Below are positions 6,001 through 14,558 of a DNA stretch of 45,564 bases, piece by piece (the stretch's first letter is position 1; every line of letters starts with the position of its first letter). The position numbers were made by a program, and so were the translations under genes. The notes beneath the pieces were generated by a model. The model saw only the letters and a list, made by a program, of their open reading frames with translations. It ran no database searches and was not told where the DNA came from. The stretch spans positions 1-45,564 of the forward strand of contig CALWES010000014.1 of the NCBI GenBank assembly GCA_944377405.1, in the 5' to 3' direction. The stretch is from an uncultured Lachnospiraceae bacterium. GTDB lineage: Bacteria > Bacillota > Clostridia > Lachnospirales > Lachnospiraceae.

Positions 6001-7341
6001 TTAAGCCGGGTCCCTTTTTGAGATGGCCTTCCTATATACCAGAAGGGAAACCAGGGCGGTTACGGCCTCCGTGATCCAGAAGGCATTCCAGACGCCTGCA
6101 GGGCCAAAGAAGCGGGAGGGGAAAAATGCAGCGGGGATGATGATGAGGATGTAGCGGCAGAGGGAGATGATCAGGGAGGGCATACCCTTTCCGATCCCCT
6201 CCAGGGCTCCGGAGGAGGTTACGGAGAAGGCAGAAAGGAGAAAGCCTGCGCTGATGATCCGAAGGGCTCTGGCACCCTCGGAAACAGTCTCCGGGTTCCG
6301 GGTAAAAAGGCCCATGAGCCACTGGGGCACAGTCATGCAGATCAGGGTCCCCGCCAGCATGATCAGACCGCTCATGATCAGGACCTGCCGGTAGATGCGG
6401 CTGACCCGTTTCTCCTCCCCGGCTCCGTAGTTGAAGCCGATGAGGGGACGCATGCCCTGGACGATCCCGTTGGCCGGAAGGTAGAGGAAGGTCTGGAGCT
6501 TATAGTAGATGCCCAGGATCAGGATATAGGTCTCGGAGAAGCCCGCCAGGATCCCGTTTAAGGCAGAGATCAGCACCGAGGGAAGAGCGATGTTGAGGGT
6601 GGCGGGGATCCCTACGGAATAGAGGCTTGCGGCGGTCTTTGGGCCGGGAAGCAGAAGCTCCCTCCGGATCCGTACGGGAATGGGCATATATGCGTAAACC
6701 ACAAGGTAGATCAGAAGGGACAGAAGCTGGCCGATCCCTGTGGCCAGGGCGGCACCCTCAATGCCCATCCTGGGAAAGAGGCCGATGCCGAAGATCAGCA
6801 GAGGATCCAGGATAATGTTGGCGATGCAGCCGAAAAGGAGGCTCACCATGGTCACCTTCATGCTGCCCACCGCCTGGAAGATCTTTTCAAAGGCCATGCT
6901 CAGGGAGACCACCAGGGTAAAGAGAAAGGCCACAAAGGAGTAGCGGATCCCAAGATCGATGACGGACTCAGAGGAGGTAAAGGCCCGCAGGAAGGCGGGC
7001 ATGACGGCGATGCAAATCAGGGTGAGAAGGATCCCGTGGATCAGAGCAAGGGTAAGCCCCTGGGAGGCGGCCATGTCCGCCTCCTTCTTTTTTCCGGCGC
7101 CGAGATTGAGGGCAATGACGGCATTGATCCCCACGCCGAAGCCGATGCCCGACGCATTGATGAAGTTCTGGATGGGGAAGACCAGGGACAGTGCCGTCAT
7201 GGCGTCCTCGCTGATCCTGGCCACAAAGAAGCTGTCTACGATATTATAGAGGGAATTGACCAGCATGGACAGGACCATGGGCAGGGACAGGGACAGCAGC
7301 AGCTTTGATATGGGTCTTTCTTTCATGAAGTTCTCGTTCAT
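6001..7341 (-). CDS. MATE family efflux transporter
   Basis: 446 residues, the normal size for MATE exporters (12 transmembrane helices expected, and hydrophobic segments run the whole length). The N-terminal motif PISKLLLSLSLPMVLSMLVN with the following NIVDSFFVARI and the mid-protein NGIVQGMRPLIGFNYGAG are family hallmarks. It would export cationic drugs or metabolites in exchange for Na+ or H+. AAAGGAG lies 8 nt before the ATG at 7341; an upstream in-frame TTG at 7446 has no ribosome binding site and coincides with the predicted transcript start. The leader contains a strong terminator hairpin, so expression is probably conditional. Confidence 0.9.
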   Translation of the reverse strand: MNENFMKERPISKLLLSLSLPMVLSMLVNSLYNIVDSFFVARISEDAMTALSLVFPIQNFINASGIGFGVGINAVIALNLGAGKKKEADMAASQGLTLALIHGILLTLICIAVMPAFLRAFTSSESVIDLGIRYSFVAFLFTLVVSLSMAFEKIFQAVGSMKVTMVSLLFGCIANIILDPLLIFGIGLFPRMGIEGAALATGIGQLLSLLIYLVVYAYMPIPVRIRRELLLPGPKTAASLYSVGIPATLNIALPSVLISALNGILAGFSETYILILGIYYKLQTFLYLPANGIVQGMRPLIGFNYGAGEEKRVSRIYRQVLIMSGLIMLAGTLICMTVPQWLMGLFTRNPETVSEGARALRIISAGFLLSAFSVTSSGALEGIGKGMPSLIISLCRYILIIIPAAFFPSRFFGPAGVWNAFWITEAVTALVSLLVYRKAISKRDPA

Positions 7342-7359
7342 ATACACTCCTTTAAGCTC

Positions 7360-7399
7360 AAAAAAAGCCACTCGGCTATTCAGGGAATAACCGGGTGGC
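7360..7399 (-). terminator. Leader terminator (candidate attenuator) in front of the MATE gene
   Basis: On the - strand a 14-bp stem with one mismatch (7399-7386 with 7380-7367), 5-nt loop CCCTG, then seven T residues. It lies between the predicted transcript start (~7445) and the MATE ribosome binding site, so it would stop transcription before the gene unless opposed. The 45 nt upstream hold a small TGATA-GCAA-TATCA hairpin. No known riboswitch motif recognised. Confidence 0.7.
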
Positions 7400-7451
7400 G
7401 AAAAGATGATATTGCTATCAGGGAAAAATCCAAACGAAATTTTCAAAGGAT

Positions 7452-7480
7452 ATCTTACGGGCCGGCCCCGGTTTTGTCAA
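7452..7480 (-). promoter_or_regulatory. Promoter of the MATE gene
   Basis: On the - strand TTGACA (7480-7475), 17-nt spacer, TAAGAT (7457-7452). The predicted start is near 7445, giving a leader of about 104 nt. Confidence 0.7.
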
Positions 7481-7510
7481 GGAGAATTCTGCCGCGATTT
7501 CCTGCAGGTC

Positions 7511-7539
7511 TTGAAGGAAATACTGAAAAATGGTAAACT
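7511..7539 (+). promoter_or_regulatory. Promoter of the wall-repeat membrane protein gene
   Basis: TTGAAG (7511-7516), 17-nt spacer, TAAACT (7534-7539), ending 34 nt before the ATG at 7574. Confidence 0.55.
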
Positions 7540-7573
7540 AACAGTGGATTTTTATGCGGAGCGGTGAAGAGAC

Positions 7574-9199
7574 ATGACGAACAGAAGACGCAGAAAACAG
7601 AAAAAATCGAGTTTTACGGGAGATATATTCCGTTTTATTATGGCGATCATTATGATTGTGATCGCTGTTTTTGTCGTGGTTTTCGTAGCTGGAAAGGTCC
7701 GGGGGATCTTAGGCTCCATGAAGGAGACTCCGGAAGGCCCTACTCAGGAGAGCCAGTCGGAGCTGGAGATCTCCAATGAGCCCACGGAGGCGGGGGAAGG
7801 CTTCTATCAGGATGAAGAGGGAAAGACCCGCTGGCATATTTCCGAAGAAGAGGGAGACGCAGAGGATATGTGGATCCCGGAGGGGGATGCCCTCTATTAT
7901 TTCAACGACAAGGGGATCATGCAGACCGGCGTAAAGGGCATGGAGGGAATGATCTATACCTTTTCCCAGTCAGGCAAGCTGGAGAAGATCAGCTATAACC
8001 CGGATTATACGCCGGATCCCAGTACGATACTGAAGGATTACCCCAGTCTTGCAAAGTCAAAGAAGCTTTGGGCCTTCCTGGGAGAAGGGACCCTTGGGGA
8101 GTTCCGGGCCCTGATGTACAAAAAGACCACCGAGGCCATGGCCCATCAGCTGGGCGGGGATAAGAACCCCCAGTACACAAGTCCCTACAGCATGCAGATC
8201 GATGGGGACTATATCTACTTCCTTCCCCTGAGTAAGGAGGAGGACCTCAGCAGCGAAGAGGAGGAACTGAACGGCACCCTGTTCCGCATGAAGCCGGGAG
8301 ACGAGGTGCGCCAGATCGTTGCAGAGGACGTGGAGGGCTATAAGGTCCTGGATGGAAGCATCTGGTATTATTCCAAAGGGAGCCTTCACAAAACGGAGAC
8401 GGCCCGGGATGACAGCCGGAAAAACAAACCGAAAAAAAGCTCCGGAGAGGAAGTCTACTACGTAGAGGTCCGGGATGGGGCGGCAAGCCTTCTGGATGAG
8501 TACGGAGATCCGGTGACCTCAGAGTCCGGAGAAGTGAAGGGCCGGGGCTTTACCTATTATCTGAACAGCGACGGCACTATCCGGGGCGTGAATCAGAAGA
8601 CCACGGTGAATACCGGGGGCTATACCTACTATGCGGAAAGCGATACCGCCTTTGGAAGCAGGATCTCCCGCATCATGCGAAAGGATGCCGACGGCAGGGC
8701 GGAGATCATCTCCGCGGAATTCCCCGGACAGGTGGGGAATTTCCGCTATGACTACAACACCGGCAATATGGTGGCGGAATATACCGACGGAAACGGCCTT
8801 GGCGGCGTGATCATCATCAGTAAGAGCGGTGACGTGGACCGGGTCGCAGATGAGAGCACAGGGACCGGTTCCCTTACGATCCTTGCCCTGCAGGAGGGGG
8901 AGGCCCTGTGCATGAAGGAGACCTCCGGAGGACAGAGCTTCGTAAGCCTGGACCTCCAGTCCGCATCCCCCCTGGCAGTGGGCGTGGATCCGATCCCGGA
9001 GGGAGAAGCAGTGATCTCCGATGATCCGGGAGAAAGTGCGGCAGCTACGGTAGCCCCCACCAGGGCACCGGAGACGGTGGCTACGGAGGGCCCCGGAACG
9101 GATCAGCCGGTATCCCCTCAGCCCACAGCCCCTGAGGAGGGGGTAGAGATCGGCGGCCCCGGGATCTCCGGCGTGGAGGTCGGCGGCGCACCCTTATAA
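7574..9199 (+). CDS. Single-span membrane protein with cell-wall-binding-like repeat
   Basis: 541 residues. A very basic N-terminal tail (NRRRRKQKKS) precedes one hydrophobic helix (about 17-43), so the protein is anchored with most of it outside. Residues ~100-140 (LYYFNDKGIMQTGVKGMEG, then YTFSQSGKLEK) look like a choline/cell-wall-binding repeat. The middle is rich in Tyr and Gly with repeated YY and W-Y strands, suggesting a beta-propeller or DUF5050-like fold. The last ~60 residues are a Pro/Ala/Thr/Glu-rich linker. It has its own promoter and stands 36 nt before the guanylate-kinase-like gene. No exact function recognised. Confidence 0.65.
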   Translation: MTNRRRRKQKKSSFTGDIFRFIMAIIMIVIAVFVVVFVAGKVRGILGSMKETPEGPTQESQSELEISNEPTEAGEGFYQDEEGKTRWHISEEEGDAEDMWIPEGDALYYFNDKGIMQTGVKGMEGMIYTFSQSGKLEKISYNPDYTPDPSTILKDYPSLAKSKKLWAFLGEGTLGEFRALMYKKTTEAMAHQLGGDKNPQYTSPYSMQIDGDYIYFLPLSKEEDLSSEEEELNGTLFRMKPGDEVRQIVAEDVEGYKVLDGSIWYYSKGSLHKTETARDDSRKNKPKKSSGEEVYYVEVRDGAASLLDEYGDPVTSESGEVKGRGFTYYLNSDGTIRGVNQKTTVNTGGYTYYAESDTAFGSRISRIMRKDADGRAEIISAEFPGQVGNFRYDYNTGNMVAEYTDGNGLGGVIIISKSGDVDRVADESTGTGSLTILALQEGEALCMKETSGGQSFVSLDLQSASPLAVGVDPIPEGEAVISDDPGESAAATVAPTRAPETVATEGPGTDQPVSPQPTAPEEGVEIGGPGISGVEVGGAPL

Positions 9200-9235
9200 A
9201 AAATTCCCGGAAAGGGAAGGAAGGCCTGGAAGGTC

Positions 9236-9826
9236 ATGGGAAAGATTTTTTGCATCATGGGCAAATCGGCTTCCGGAAAGGATACCCTGTATCAGCGGAT
9301 CCTTGCGGAACGGCCGGAGCTCCACACATATGTCATGTATTCAACAAGGCCGATCCGGGCAGGAGAACAGGACGGCGTTTCCTACCATTTCGTAAAGGAG
9401 GAGGCCCTTTTGGAATTCCAGATACAGGGAAGGCTGATCGAAAAGCGGACCTACCAGACCGTCTGCGGCCCCTGGTCCTATGCCACGGTGGACGACGGAC
9501 AGATCGATCTTTGTGAGGGGGATTACCTCATGCCTGCGACCCTGGAGTCCTATCTGCAGCTTCGGAGCTATTACGGCAGGGACCGTCTGGTGCCCTTTTA
9601 CCTCGAAGTGGACGACGGGGAACGACTGATGCGCGCCGTCCACAGGGAAATGGGCCAGGAGCACCCGAACTTCCGGGAGGTGTGCAGACGCTTCCTGGCA
9701 GACGAGGAGGACTTTTCCGAGGAAAAGCTCCGGGAGGCGGGGATCCGCAAGCGTTATCGGAATGACGACATAGAAAGCTGCCTCAGGGAGATCATCGGAG
9801 AGATCCGCAGGCAGGAGGAGAAATAA
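9236..9826 (+). CDS. Guanylate kinase-like protein
   Basis: 196 residues. The P-loop GKSASGKDT (residues 9-17) and STRPIRAGEQDGVSYHFV (about 36-53) follow the guanylate kinase pattern (TTR.pR.GE..G.dY.Fv), and FLADEEDF plus the RYRND ending fit the lid/CORE region. It departs from housekeeping Gmk in that the usual YGT is replaced by GPWSYAT and the 'G.dvlLdid.qG' stretch by a different sequence. It therefore may be a paralogue with altered substrate. It lies 4 nt before holB, the place where thymidylate kinase (tmk) sits in Bacillus. The true gmk is expected elsewhere. Confidence 0.75.
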   Translation: MGKIFCIMGKSASGKDTLYQRILAERPELHTYVMYSTRPIRAGEQDGVSYHFVKEEALLEFQIQGRLIEKRTYQTVCGPWSYATVDDGQIDLCEGDYLMPATLESYLQLRSYYGRDRLVPFYLEVDDGERLMRAVHREMGQEHPNFREVCRRFLADEEDFSEEKLREAGIRKRYRNDDIESCLREIIGEIRRQEEK

Positions 9827-9830
9827 AATT

Positions 9831-10826
9831 ATGGCTGGATTTAACGATATTTTAGGAAATGATCTGATGAAGGAGCAGTTTTCCAATGCTCTGGAAACAG
9901 GACAGATCTCCCATGCCTACCTGGTAACGGGAGAAAAGGGAATGGGGAAAAAGACCTTTGCCCAAGCCTTCTGCCTCATGCTTTTCTGCGGGAAAAGACA
10001 GGGGGAGGAGGATGCCTGCCTGAATTGCCCTGACTGCAAGAAGATCCTCTCCAGGAACCATCCCGATGTGATCTGGGTGACCCACGAGAAGCCCGACAGC
10101 ATCAGCGTGGATGAGATCCGGGAGCAGGTGAATGATACCGTGGGGATCCGTCCCTATGAGGGAAAGAAGAAGGTCTATATCATCGATGAGGCGGAAAAGA
10201 TGACCCAGCAGGCCCAGAACGCCCTGTTAAAGACCCTGGAAGAGCCTCCGGAGTATGCGGTGATCCTGCTCCTTTCGGGGGATGTGAAGCAGCTGCTTCC
10301 CACCATCCTCTCAAGGATGGTGAAGATCAGCATAAAGCCCAGGACGGACAAGCAGATCCGGGAATTTCTGGAGGCCCACTACGAGGTGCCGGAGGACCGG
10401 ATGGACATCTGCGTGGCCTTTGCCAGGGGCAACCTGGGAAAAGCCATCGCTCTTCTCACCAACGAGGAGTTTTCCGTCTGGTACCATGAGACCATGAAGG
10501 TCTGCAGGAACATCAAGAGGATGGACTCTGCGGAGATCGCCGCAGAGGTGGCCCTGCTCCGGGAAAAATGCCCGGATCTTCAGGAGCTTCTGTCCCTGCT
10601 CCAGATCTGGTACCGGGATCTGATGATGTACAAGGTGACCAAGGATATGAATGGCCTGGTGTTCGGCAACGAGCGGAAGGCCCTTATGGAGCTTGCGGCA
10701 GTTTCCTCCTACGAGGGGATCGAGGAGATCATGGAGGACATCGAGACCTGTTCCCTGCGGCTTAAGGCCAACGTCAATCCGGACCTGGCCCTGGAGCTTC
10801 TGCTGCTGAACATGAAGGAAAAGTAA
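9831..10826 (+). CDS. holB: DNA polymerase III subunit delta'
   Basis: 331 residues. AAA+ clamp-loader subunit that helps load the sliding clamp. Visible are HAYLVTGEKGMGKKT (P-loop), a zinc-binding set around CLNCPDCKK, KVYIIDEAEKMT (Walker B), [12 protein letters not shown] (clamp-loader box) and ILSRM near sensor 1. Starts 4 nt after the guanylate-kinase-like gene and is followed by ricT, the order also found in Bacillus subtilis (holB-yaaT). Confidence 0.93.
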   Translation: MAGFNDILGNDLMKEQFSNALETGQISHAYLVTGEKGMGKKTFAQAFCLMLFCGKRQGEEDACLNCPDCKKILSRNHPDVIWVTHEKPDSISVDEIREQVNDTVGIRPYEGKKKVYIIDEAEKMTQQAQNALLKTLEEPPEYAVILLLSGDVKQLLPTILSRMVKISIKPRTDKQIREFLEAHYEVPEDRMDICVAFARGNLGKAIALLTNEEFSVWYHETMKVCRNIKRMDSAEIAAEVALLREKCPDLQELLSLLQIWYRDLMMYKVTKDMNGLVFGNERKALMELAAVSSYEGIEEIMEDIETCSLRLKANVNPDLALELLLLNMKEK

Positions 10827-10851
10827 GTTTGCAATTTGAAAGGAATACGGA

Positions 10852-11772
10852 ATGATAGAAGTAATCGGAGTCAGATTCCGCCAGGCGGGGAAGATCTACT
10901 ACTTTGCCCCCGGGAAGCTTAAGGCAGACCGGGGAGACCATGTGATCGTAGAGACCGCCAGAGGCGTGGAATACGGAGAGGTGGTCTGCGGCAACCACGA
11001 GGTGGAGGATTCCAAGGTGATCCAGCCCCTTCGGGAGGTGATGCGGATCGCCACGGAAAAGGACGAGGAGCATGAGGCGGAGAACGGAAGACGCCAGAAG
11101 GAGGCCTTCCGGATCTGCCAGGAGAAGATCCGGAAGCATAAGCTGGAGATGAAGCTCATCGACTGCGAATATACCTTTGACAACAGCAAGATCCTCTTCT
11201 ACTTTACGGCGGACGGAAGGATCGATTTCCGGGAGCTGGTAAAGGATCTGGCCAGTGTCTTCCGGACCAGGATCGAGCTTCGCCAGGTGGGTGTTCGGGA
11301 CGAAACGAAGATCCTGGGAGGCATCGGCATCTGCGGCAGGACCCTGTGCTGCCACAGCTATCTGAGCGAGTTTGCGCCGGTATCCATCAAGATGGCAAAG
11401 GAACAGAACCTGTCCCTGAATCCGGTGAAGATCTCCGGCGTATGCGGCAGGCTGATGTGCTGCCTGAAGAATGAGGAGGAGGTCTACGAGGAGCTGAACC
11501 GGAAGCTTCCCAACGTGGGAGACAGCGTCCTGACGCCGGATGGCCTTAAGGGAGACGTGAACTCCGTCAGCATCCTGAAGCAGCTGGTGAAGGTGGTGGT
11601 GACCCTTCCCAACGACGAGAAGGAGATCCGGGAATACCCGGCAGCGGAGCTTAAGTTCAGGCCCCGGCAGAAAAAGGAACGGGGCGGCCGCGGAAAGCAG
11701 AACGTGGACCGGGAGCTGGCTGAGCTTGAGAAGATGGAAAAACGGGAGAAAAAGTCCAAGCTGGACGACTAA
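10852..11772 (+). CDS. ricT: PSP1/RicT family protein (YaaT), regulator of RNA processing
   Basis: 306 residues. Two conserved Cys motifs, CGRTLCCHSYLSEF and CGRLMCCLKNE, are the hallmark of RicT/YaaT (PSP1) proteins; in Bacillus these Cys help bind Fe-S clusters in the RicA-RicF-RicT complex that assists RNase Y and affects sporulation. The start MIEVIGVRFRQAGKIYYF is typical. The C-terminal ~40 residues form a charged tail specific to this group. Follows holB by 25 nt. Confidence 0.92.
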   Translation: MIEVIGVRFRQAGKIYYFAPGKLKADRGDHVIVETARGVEYGEVVCGNHEVEDSKVIQPLREVMRIATEKDEEHEAENGRRQKEAFRICQEKIRKHKLEMKLIDCEYTFDNSKILFYFTADGRIDFRELVKDLASVFRTRIELRQVGVRDETKILGGIGICGRTLCCHSYLSEFAPVSIKMAKEQNLSLNPVKISGVCGRLMCCLKNEEEVYEELNRKLPNVGDSVLTPDGLKGDVNSVSILKQLVKVVVTLPNDEKEIREYPAAELKFRPRQKKERGGRGKQNVDRELAELEKMEKREKKSKLDD

Positions 11773-11796
11773 AAGGATAAAGGAGTATTCGTATCG

Positions 11797-12594
11797 ATGA
11801 CAGAGGAGGAGATCCGGATCCTGGAGGATGAACGGGTGGATGATCTCATGCGGAACGGCTATCGGATCATCCAGAAAAAAGAGGGATTCTGCTTTGGTAT
11901 GGATGCAGTGCTTCTCTCAGGCTTCGTCTCTGTCCGGAAGAACGAGACGGCAGTGGACCTGGGGACCGGGACGGGGATCATCCCCATTCTCCTGCGGGCC
12001 AAGACCGAGGGGCGCAGCTTCTACGGCATTGAGGTCCAGGAGCAGGTGGCGGAGATGGCGGACCGCAGTGTCCGGCTCAACGGCCTTTCCGGGGAGATCA
12101 GGATCCTTCAGGGAAACCTCCGGCAGATCCTGGAGGAGGGAGGACGCACCTCCTTTCCAAGGGCCGGAGCACCCGGAAGCTTTGAGGAGCTTTTCGCCGG
12201 CGGGATAGACGTGGTCACCTCGAATCCGCCCTATATGAAGGGGGAGCACGGGCTTCAGAATCCTCAGGAGATGAAAGCCATCTCCCGGCACGAGATCCTC
12301 TGTACCCTGCCGGAGGTCTGCGCTGCGGCAGCAAAGCTTCTGCGGACGGGAGGCCGATTTTACATGGTCCACAGGCCCCTGCGGCTTTCCGAGATCATGG
12401 AGGCCCTCAGGCAGAACCGGCTGGAGCCGAAGCGGATGAAATTCGTACATCCCTTCATAGACCGGGAAGCCAACATGGTCCTCATTGAGGCGGTAAAGGA
12501 TGCAAAAAGCCAGTGCCGGGTGGAGAAGCCGGTGATCGTTTACCGGGAGCCGGGGAAATATACGGAAGAGATCTACGAGACCTACGGATATTAG
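11797..12594 (+). CDS. tRNA1(Val) (adenine-N6)-methyltransferase family protein
   Basis: 265 residues. Class I SAM-dependent methyltransferase: VDLGTGTGIIPILL is the SAM-binding motif I and SNPPYMKGE the N6-adenine methyltransferase motif IV (NPPY). The N-terminal IQKKEGFCFGMDAVLLSGF is typical of the YabB/TrmN6 group, which methylates A37 of tRNA(Val) in E. coli. A Bacillus yabB lies in the same neighbourhood after yaaT. AAAGGAG precedes the ATG at a rather long 11-nt spacing. Confidence 0.87.
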   Translation: MTEEEIRILEDERVDDLMRNGYRIIQKKEGFCFGMDAVLLSGFVSVRKNETAVDLGTGTGIIPILLRAKTEGRSFYGIEVQEQVAEMADRSVRLNGLSGEIRILQGNLRQILEEGGRTSFPRAGAPGSFEELFAGGIDVVTSNPPYMKGEHGLQNPQEMKAISRHEILCTLPEVCAAAAKLLRTGGRFYMVHRPLRLSEIMEALRQNRLEPKRMKFVHPFIDREANMVLIEAVKDAKSQCRVEKPVIVYREPGKYTEEIYETYGY

Positions 12595-12631
12595 AAGGAT
12601 ATCATTATAGAAGGATCACGATAGAAAGAGG
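12592..12631 (+). repeat. Short imperfect tandem repeat in front of galM
   Basis: Three copies of a TAGAAGGAT-like unit (12592, 12608, 12622), the third as TAGAAAGAG, spaced 16 and 14 nt. Each contains a purine run like a ribosome binding site; the last supplies the one used by galM. Confidence 0.5.
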
Positions 12632-12642
12632 GGTATTTTGAA

Positions 12643-13704
12643 ATGGCAATCACGAAACAGGTGCTGGGGAGCACCAAAACGGGGGAAACAGTTACACTTT
12701 ACACCATGAAGAACCGGAAGGGGGCAGAGGCCTCCGTAACGGATCTGGGGGCTACCTGGACCAGGATGCTGGTGCCGGATAAGGAGGGAAAGCTGGCAGA
12801 CGTGCTCCTGGGCTATGACACGGTGGAAAGCATCTATGAAAATGCAGGCAGTATGGGAGCCATCGTGGGACGCAGCGCCAACCGGATCAAGGACGGCATC
12901 TTCACCCTGAACGGGGTCACCTACCAGCTGGCAAAAAACAACGGAGAAAACAACCTCCACAGTGGACCGGACCTCTACAGCCGCAGGATGTATCAGGCGG
13001 AATGCCAGTCCATGGAGGACGCGGACATGGTGACCTTCCGGCTCCTGAGTCCGGACGGAGATCAGGGATACCCGGGAGCCCTGAAGATCGCCGTGACCTA
13101 TACCCTGACAGGGGACAATGCCCTGATCATCGAGTATAAGCTGACGGCGGTGGATAAGGACACCATCGTAAACTTCACCTGCCATCCCTATTTCAACCTG
13201 GCAGGACACGACAGCGGAAACGCCCTGTCCCAGGAGCTCTGGATCGACGCAGACTACTTCTGCGAGGCAGCGCCGGATACGGTACCCACGGGAAAGCTCC
13301 TGAAGGTGGACAACACCCCCTTCGATTTCCGGAGCCCCAAGCCCATTGAACGGGATATGGGTGCGGACATTCCGCAGCTGCGCTATACCAACGGCTATGA
13401 CCATAACTTCTGTCTGAATCATCAGGTGGGACGGATGTTCCTGTCCGCCACTGCCTATGATCCGAAGAGCGGAAGGTTCATGGAGCTCTATACGGGAAAG
13501 CCGGGACTCCAGCTTTATACAGGAAACTTCCTGAATCCGGAGGTGGCGGCAAAGGAAGGCGCCCATTATCATCCGGGGGACGGATATGCCCTGGAGACCC
13601 AGTTCTTCCCCAACGCCATCAACACACCGGAGTGGGAACAGCCCATCCTGGAGGCAGGGAAGACCAGCTACAGTCTAACAACTTACAAATTCAGTGTCAG
13701 ATAA
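12643..13704 (+). CDS. galM: Aldose 1-epimerase (mutarotase)
   Basis: 353 residues, normal size for GalM. It interconverts the alpha and beta anomers of galactose and glucose. Visible hallmarks: GRSANRIKDGIFTLNGV, NNLHSGP, NFTCHPYFNL (catalytic His region), and the C-terminal LQLYTGNFL around the catalytic Glu. It sits between trmN6 and proC, an insertion relative to the Bacillus yabB-rsmI order; no other galactose gene is nearby. Confidence 0.92.
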   Translation: MAITKQVLGSTKTGETVTLYTMKNRKGAEASVTDLGATWTRMLVPDKEGKLADVLLGYDTVESIYENAGSMGAIVGRSANRIKDGIFTLNGVTYQLAKNNGENNLHSGPDLYSRRMYQAECQSMEDADMVTFRLLSPDGDQGYPGALKIAVTYTLTGDNALIIEYKLTAVDKDTIVNFTCHPYFNLAGHDSGNALSQELWIDADYFCEAAPDTVPTGKLLKVDNTPFDFRSPKPIERDMGADIPQLRYTNGYDHNFCLNHQVGRMFLSATAYDPKSGRFMELYTGKPGLQLYTGNFLNPEVAAKEGAHYHPGDGYALETQFFPNAINTPEWEQPILEAGKTSYSLTTYKFSVR

Positions 13705-13724
13705 GAAAACGAGGCTTAAGACAT

Positions 13725-14537
13725 ATGAACAGGACCATCGGATTTATCGGAGCAGGAAATATGGCCTCCGCCATCATCGGCGGGATCCTTCAGGCGGGGA
13801 TCTGCCCGCCGGAGTTGATCACGGCCGCAAATCCCACGGAGGAAAAGCTTCAGAAGCTGGAAGCAGACTACGGCATTCATACGACACAGAACAACCGGGA
13901 GGCGGCAGAGGCTTCGGAGCTTCTGTTCCTCTGCGTAAAGCCCCAGATGATGGACGGAGTCCTTTCGGAGCTTCGGGACGTGCTGCAGGAGGATCAGACC
14001 ATCATATCCATCGCTGCAGGAAAGCCCCTTTCCTATTATGAGGATCTTCTGGGGAGCGAAAAGCGGATCATCCGGGTCATGCCCAATACCCCCGCCCTCT
14101 GCGGAGCTGGCATGAGCGCCATCTGTGGGAACGGAGAGATGCAGAAGGCGGAAAATGCGGGAATCCTCCGGGATGTCCTTCAGATCTGCCAAAGCTTCGG
14201 CGGAGCGGAGGTGCTGCCGGAGCGGCTCATCGACGTGGCGGGCCAGGTGGCAGGAGCTTCCCCCGCCTGGATCTTTGCAGTGATCGAGGCTCTTGCAGAC
14301 GGAGCCGTAGCCTGCGGCATGCCAAGGGATATGGCCTATCGCTTTGCCTCCCAGGGAGTTGCCGGAGCAGGGAAGCTGGCAGCAGCCGGCGGAAGGCATC
14401 CCGGGGAACTGAAGGACATGGTGACCTCCCCGGCGGGGACCACCATAGAGGGCCTTCGGGTCCTGGAGGAACGGGGCATCCGGGGAGCCTTTATGGATGC
14501 GGTGATCACGGCCTTTGAAAAATCAAAAAAAATGTAA
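13725..14537 (+). CDS. proC: Pyrroline-5-carboxylate reductase
   Basis: 270 residues, exactly typical. Last step of proline synthesis, reducing pyrroline-5-carboxylate with NAD(P)H. N-terminal Rossmann motif IGFIGAGNMASAIIGG, then VKPQMM and the C-terminal signature around LKDMVTSPAGTTIEGL. The ATG at 13725 is chosen because the dinucleotide-binding motif must begin near the N-terminus; the open frame extends into galM. It begins 20 nt after galM. Confidence 0.95.
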   Translation: MNRTIGFIGAGNMASAIIGGILQAGICPPELITAANPTEEKLQKLEADYGIHTTQNNREAAEASELLFLCVKPQMMDGVLSELRDVLQEDQTIISIAAGKPLSYYEDLLGSEKRIIRVMPNTPALCGAGMSAICGNGEMQKAENAGILRDVLQICQSFGGAEVLPERLIDVAGQVAGASPAWIFAVIEALADGAVACGMPRDMAYRFASQGVAGAGKLAAAGGRHPGELKDMVTSPAGTTIEGLRVLEERGIRGAFMDAVITAFEKSKKM

Positions 14538-14558
14538 ACCGGGAATACTGGACGGAAG

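Noticed and set aside
7342..7446. 35-codon N-terminal extension of the MATE gene from a TTG
   Set aside because: No ribosome binding site, it begins at the predicted transcript start, and it would translate through the terminator hairpin; MATE proteins start at the internal ATG.
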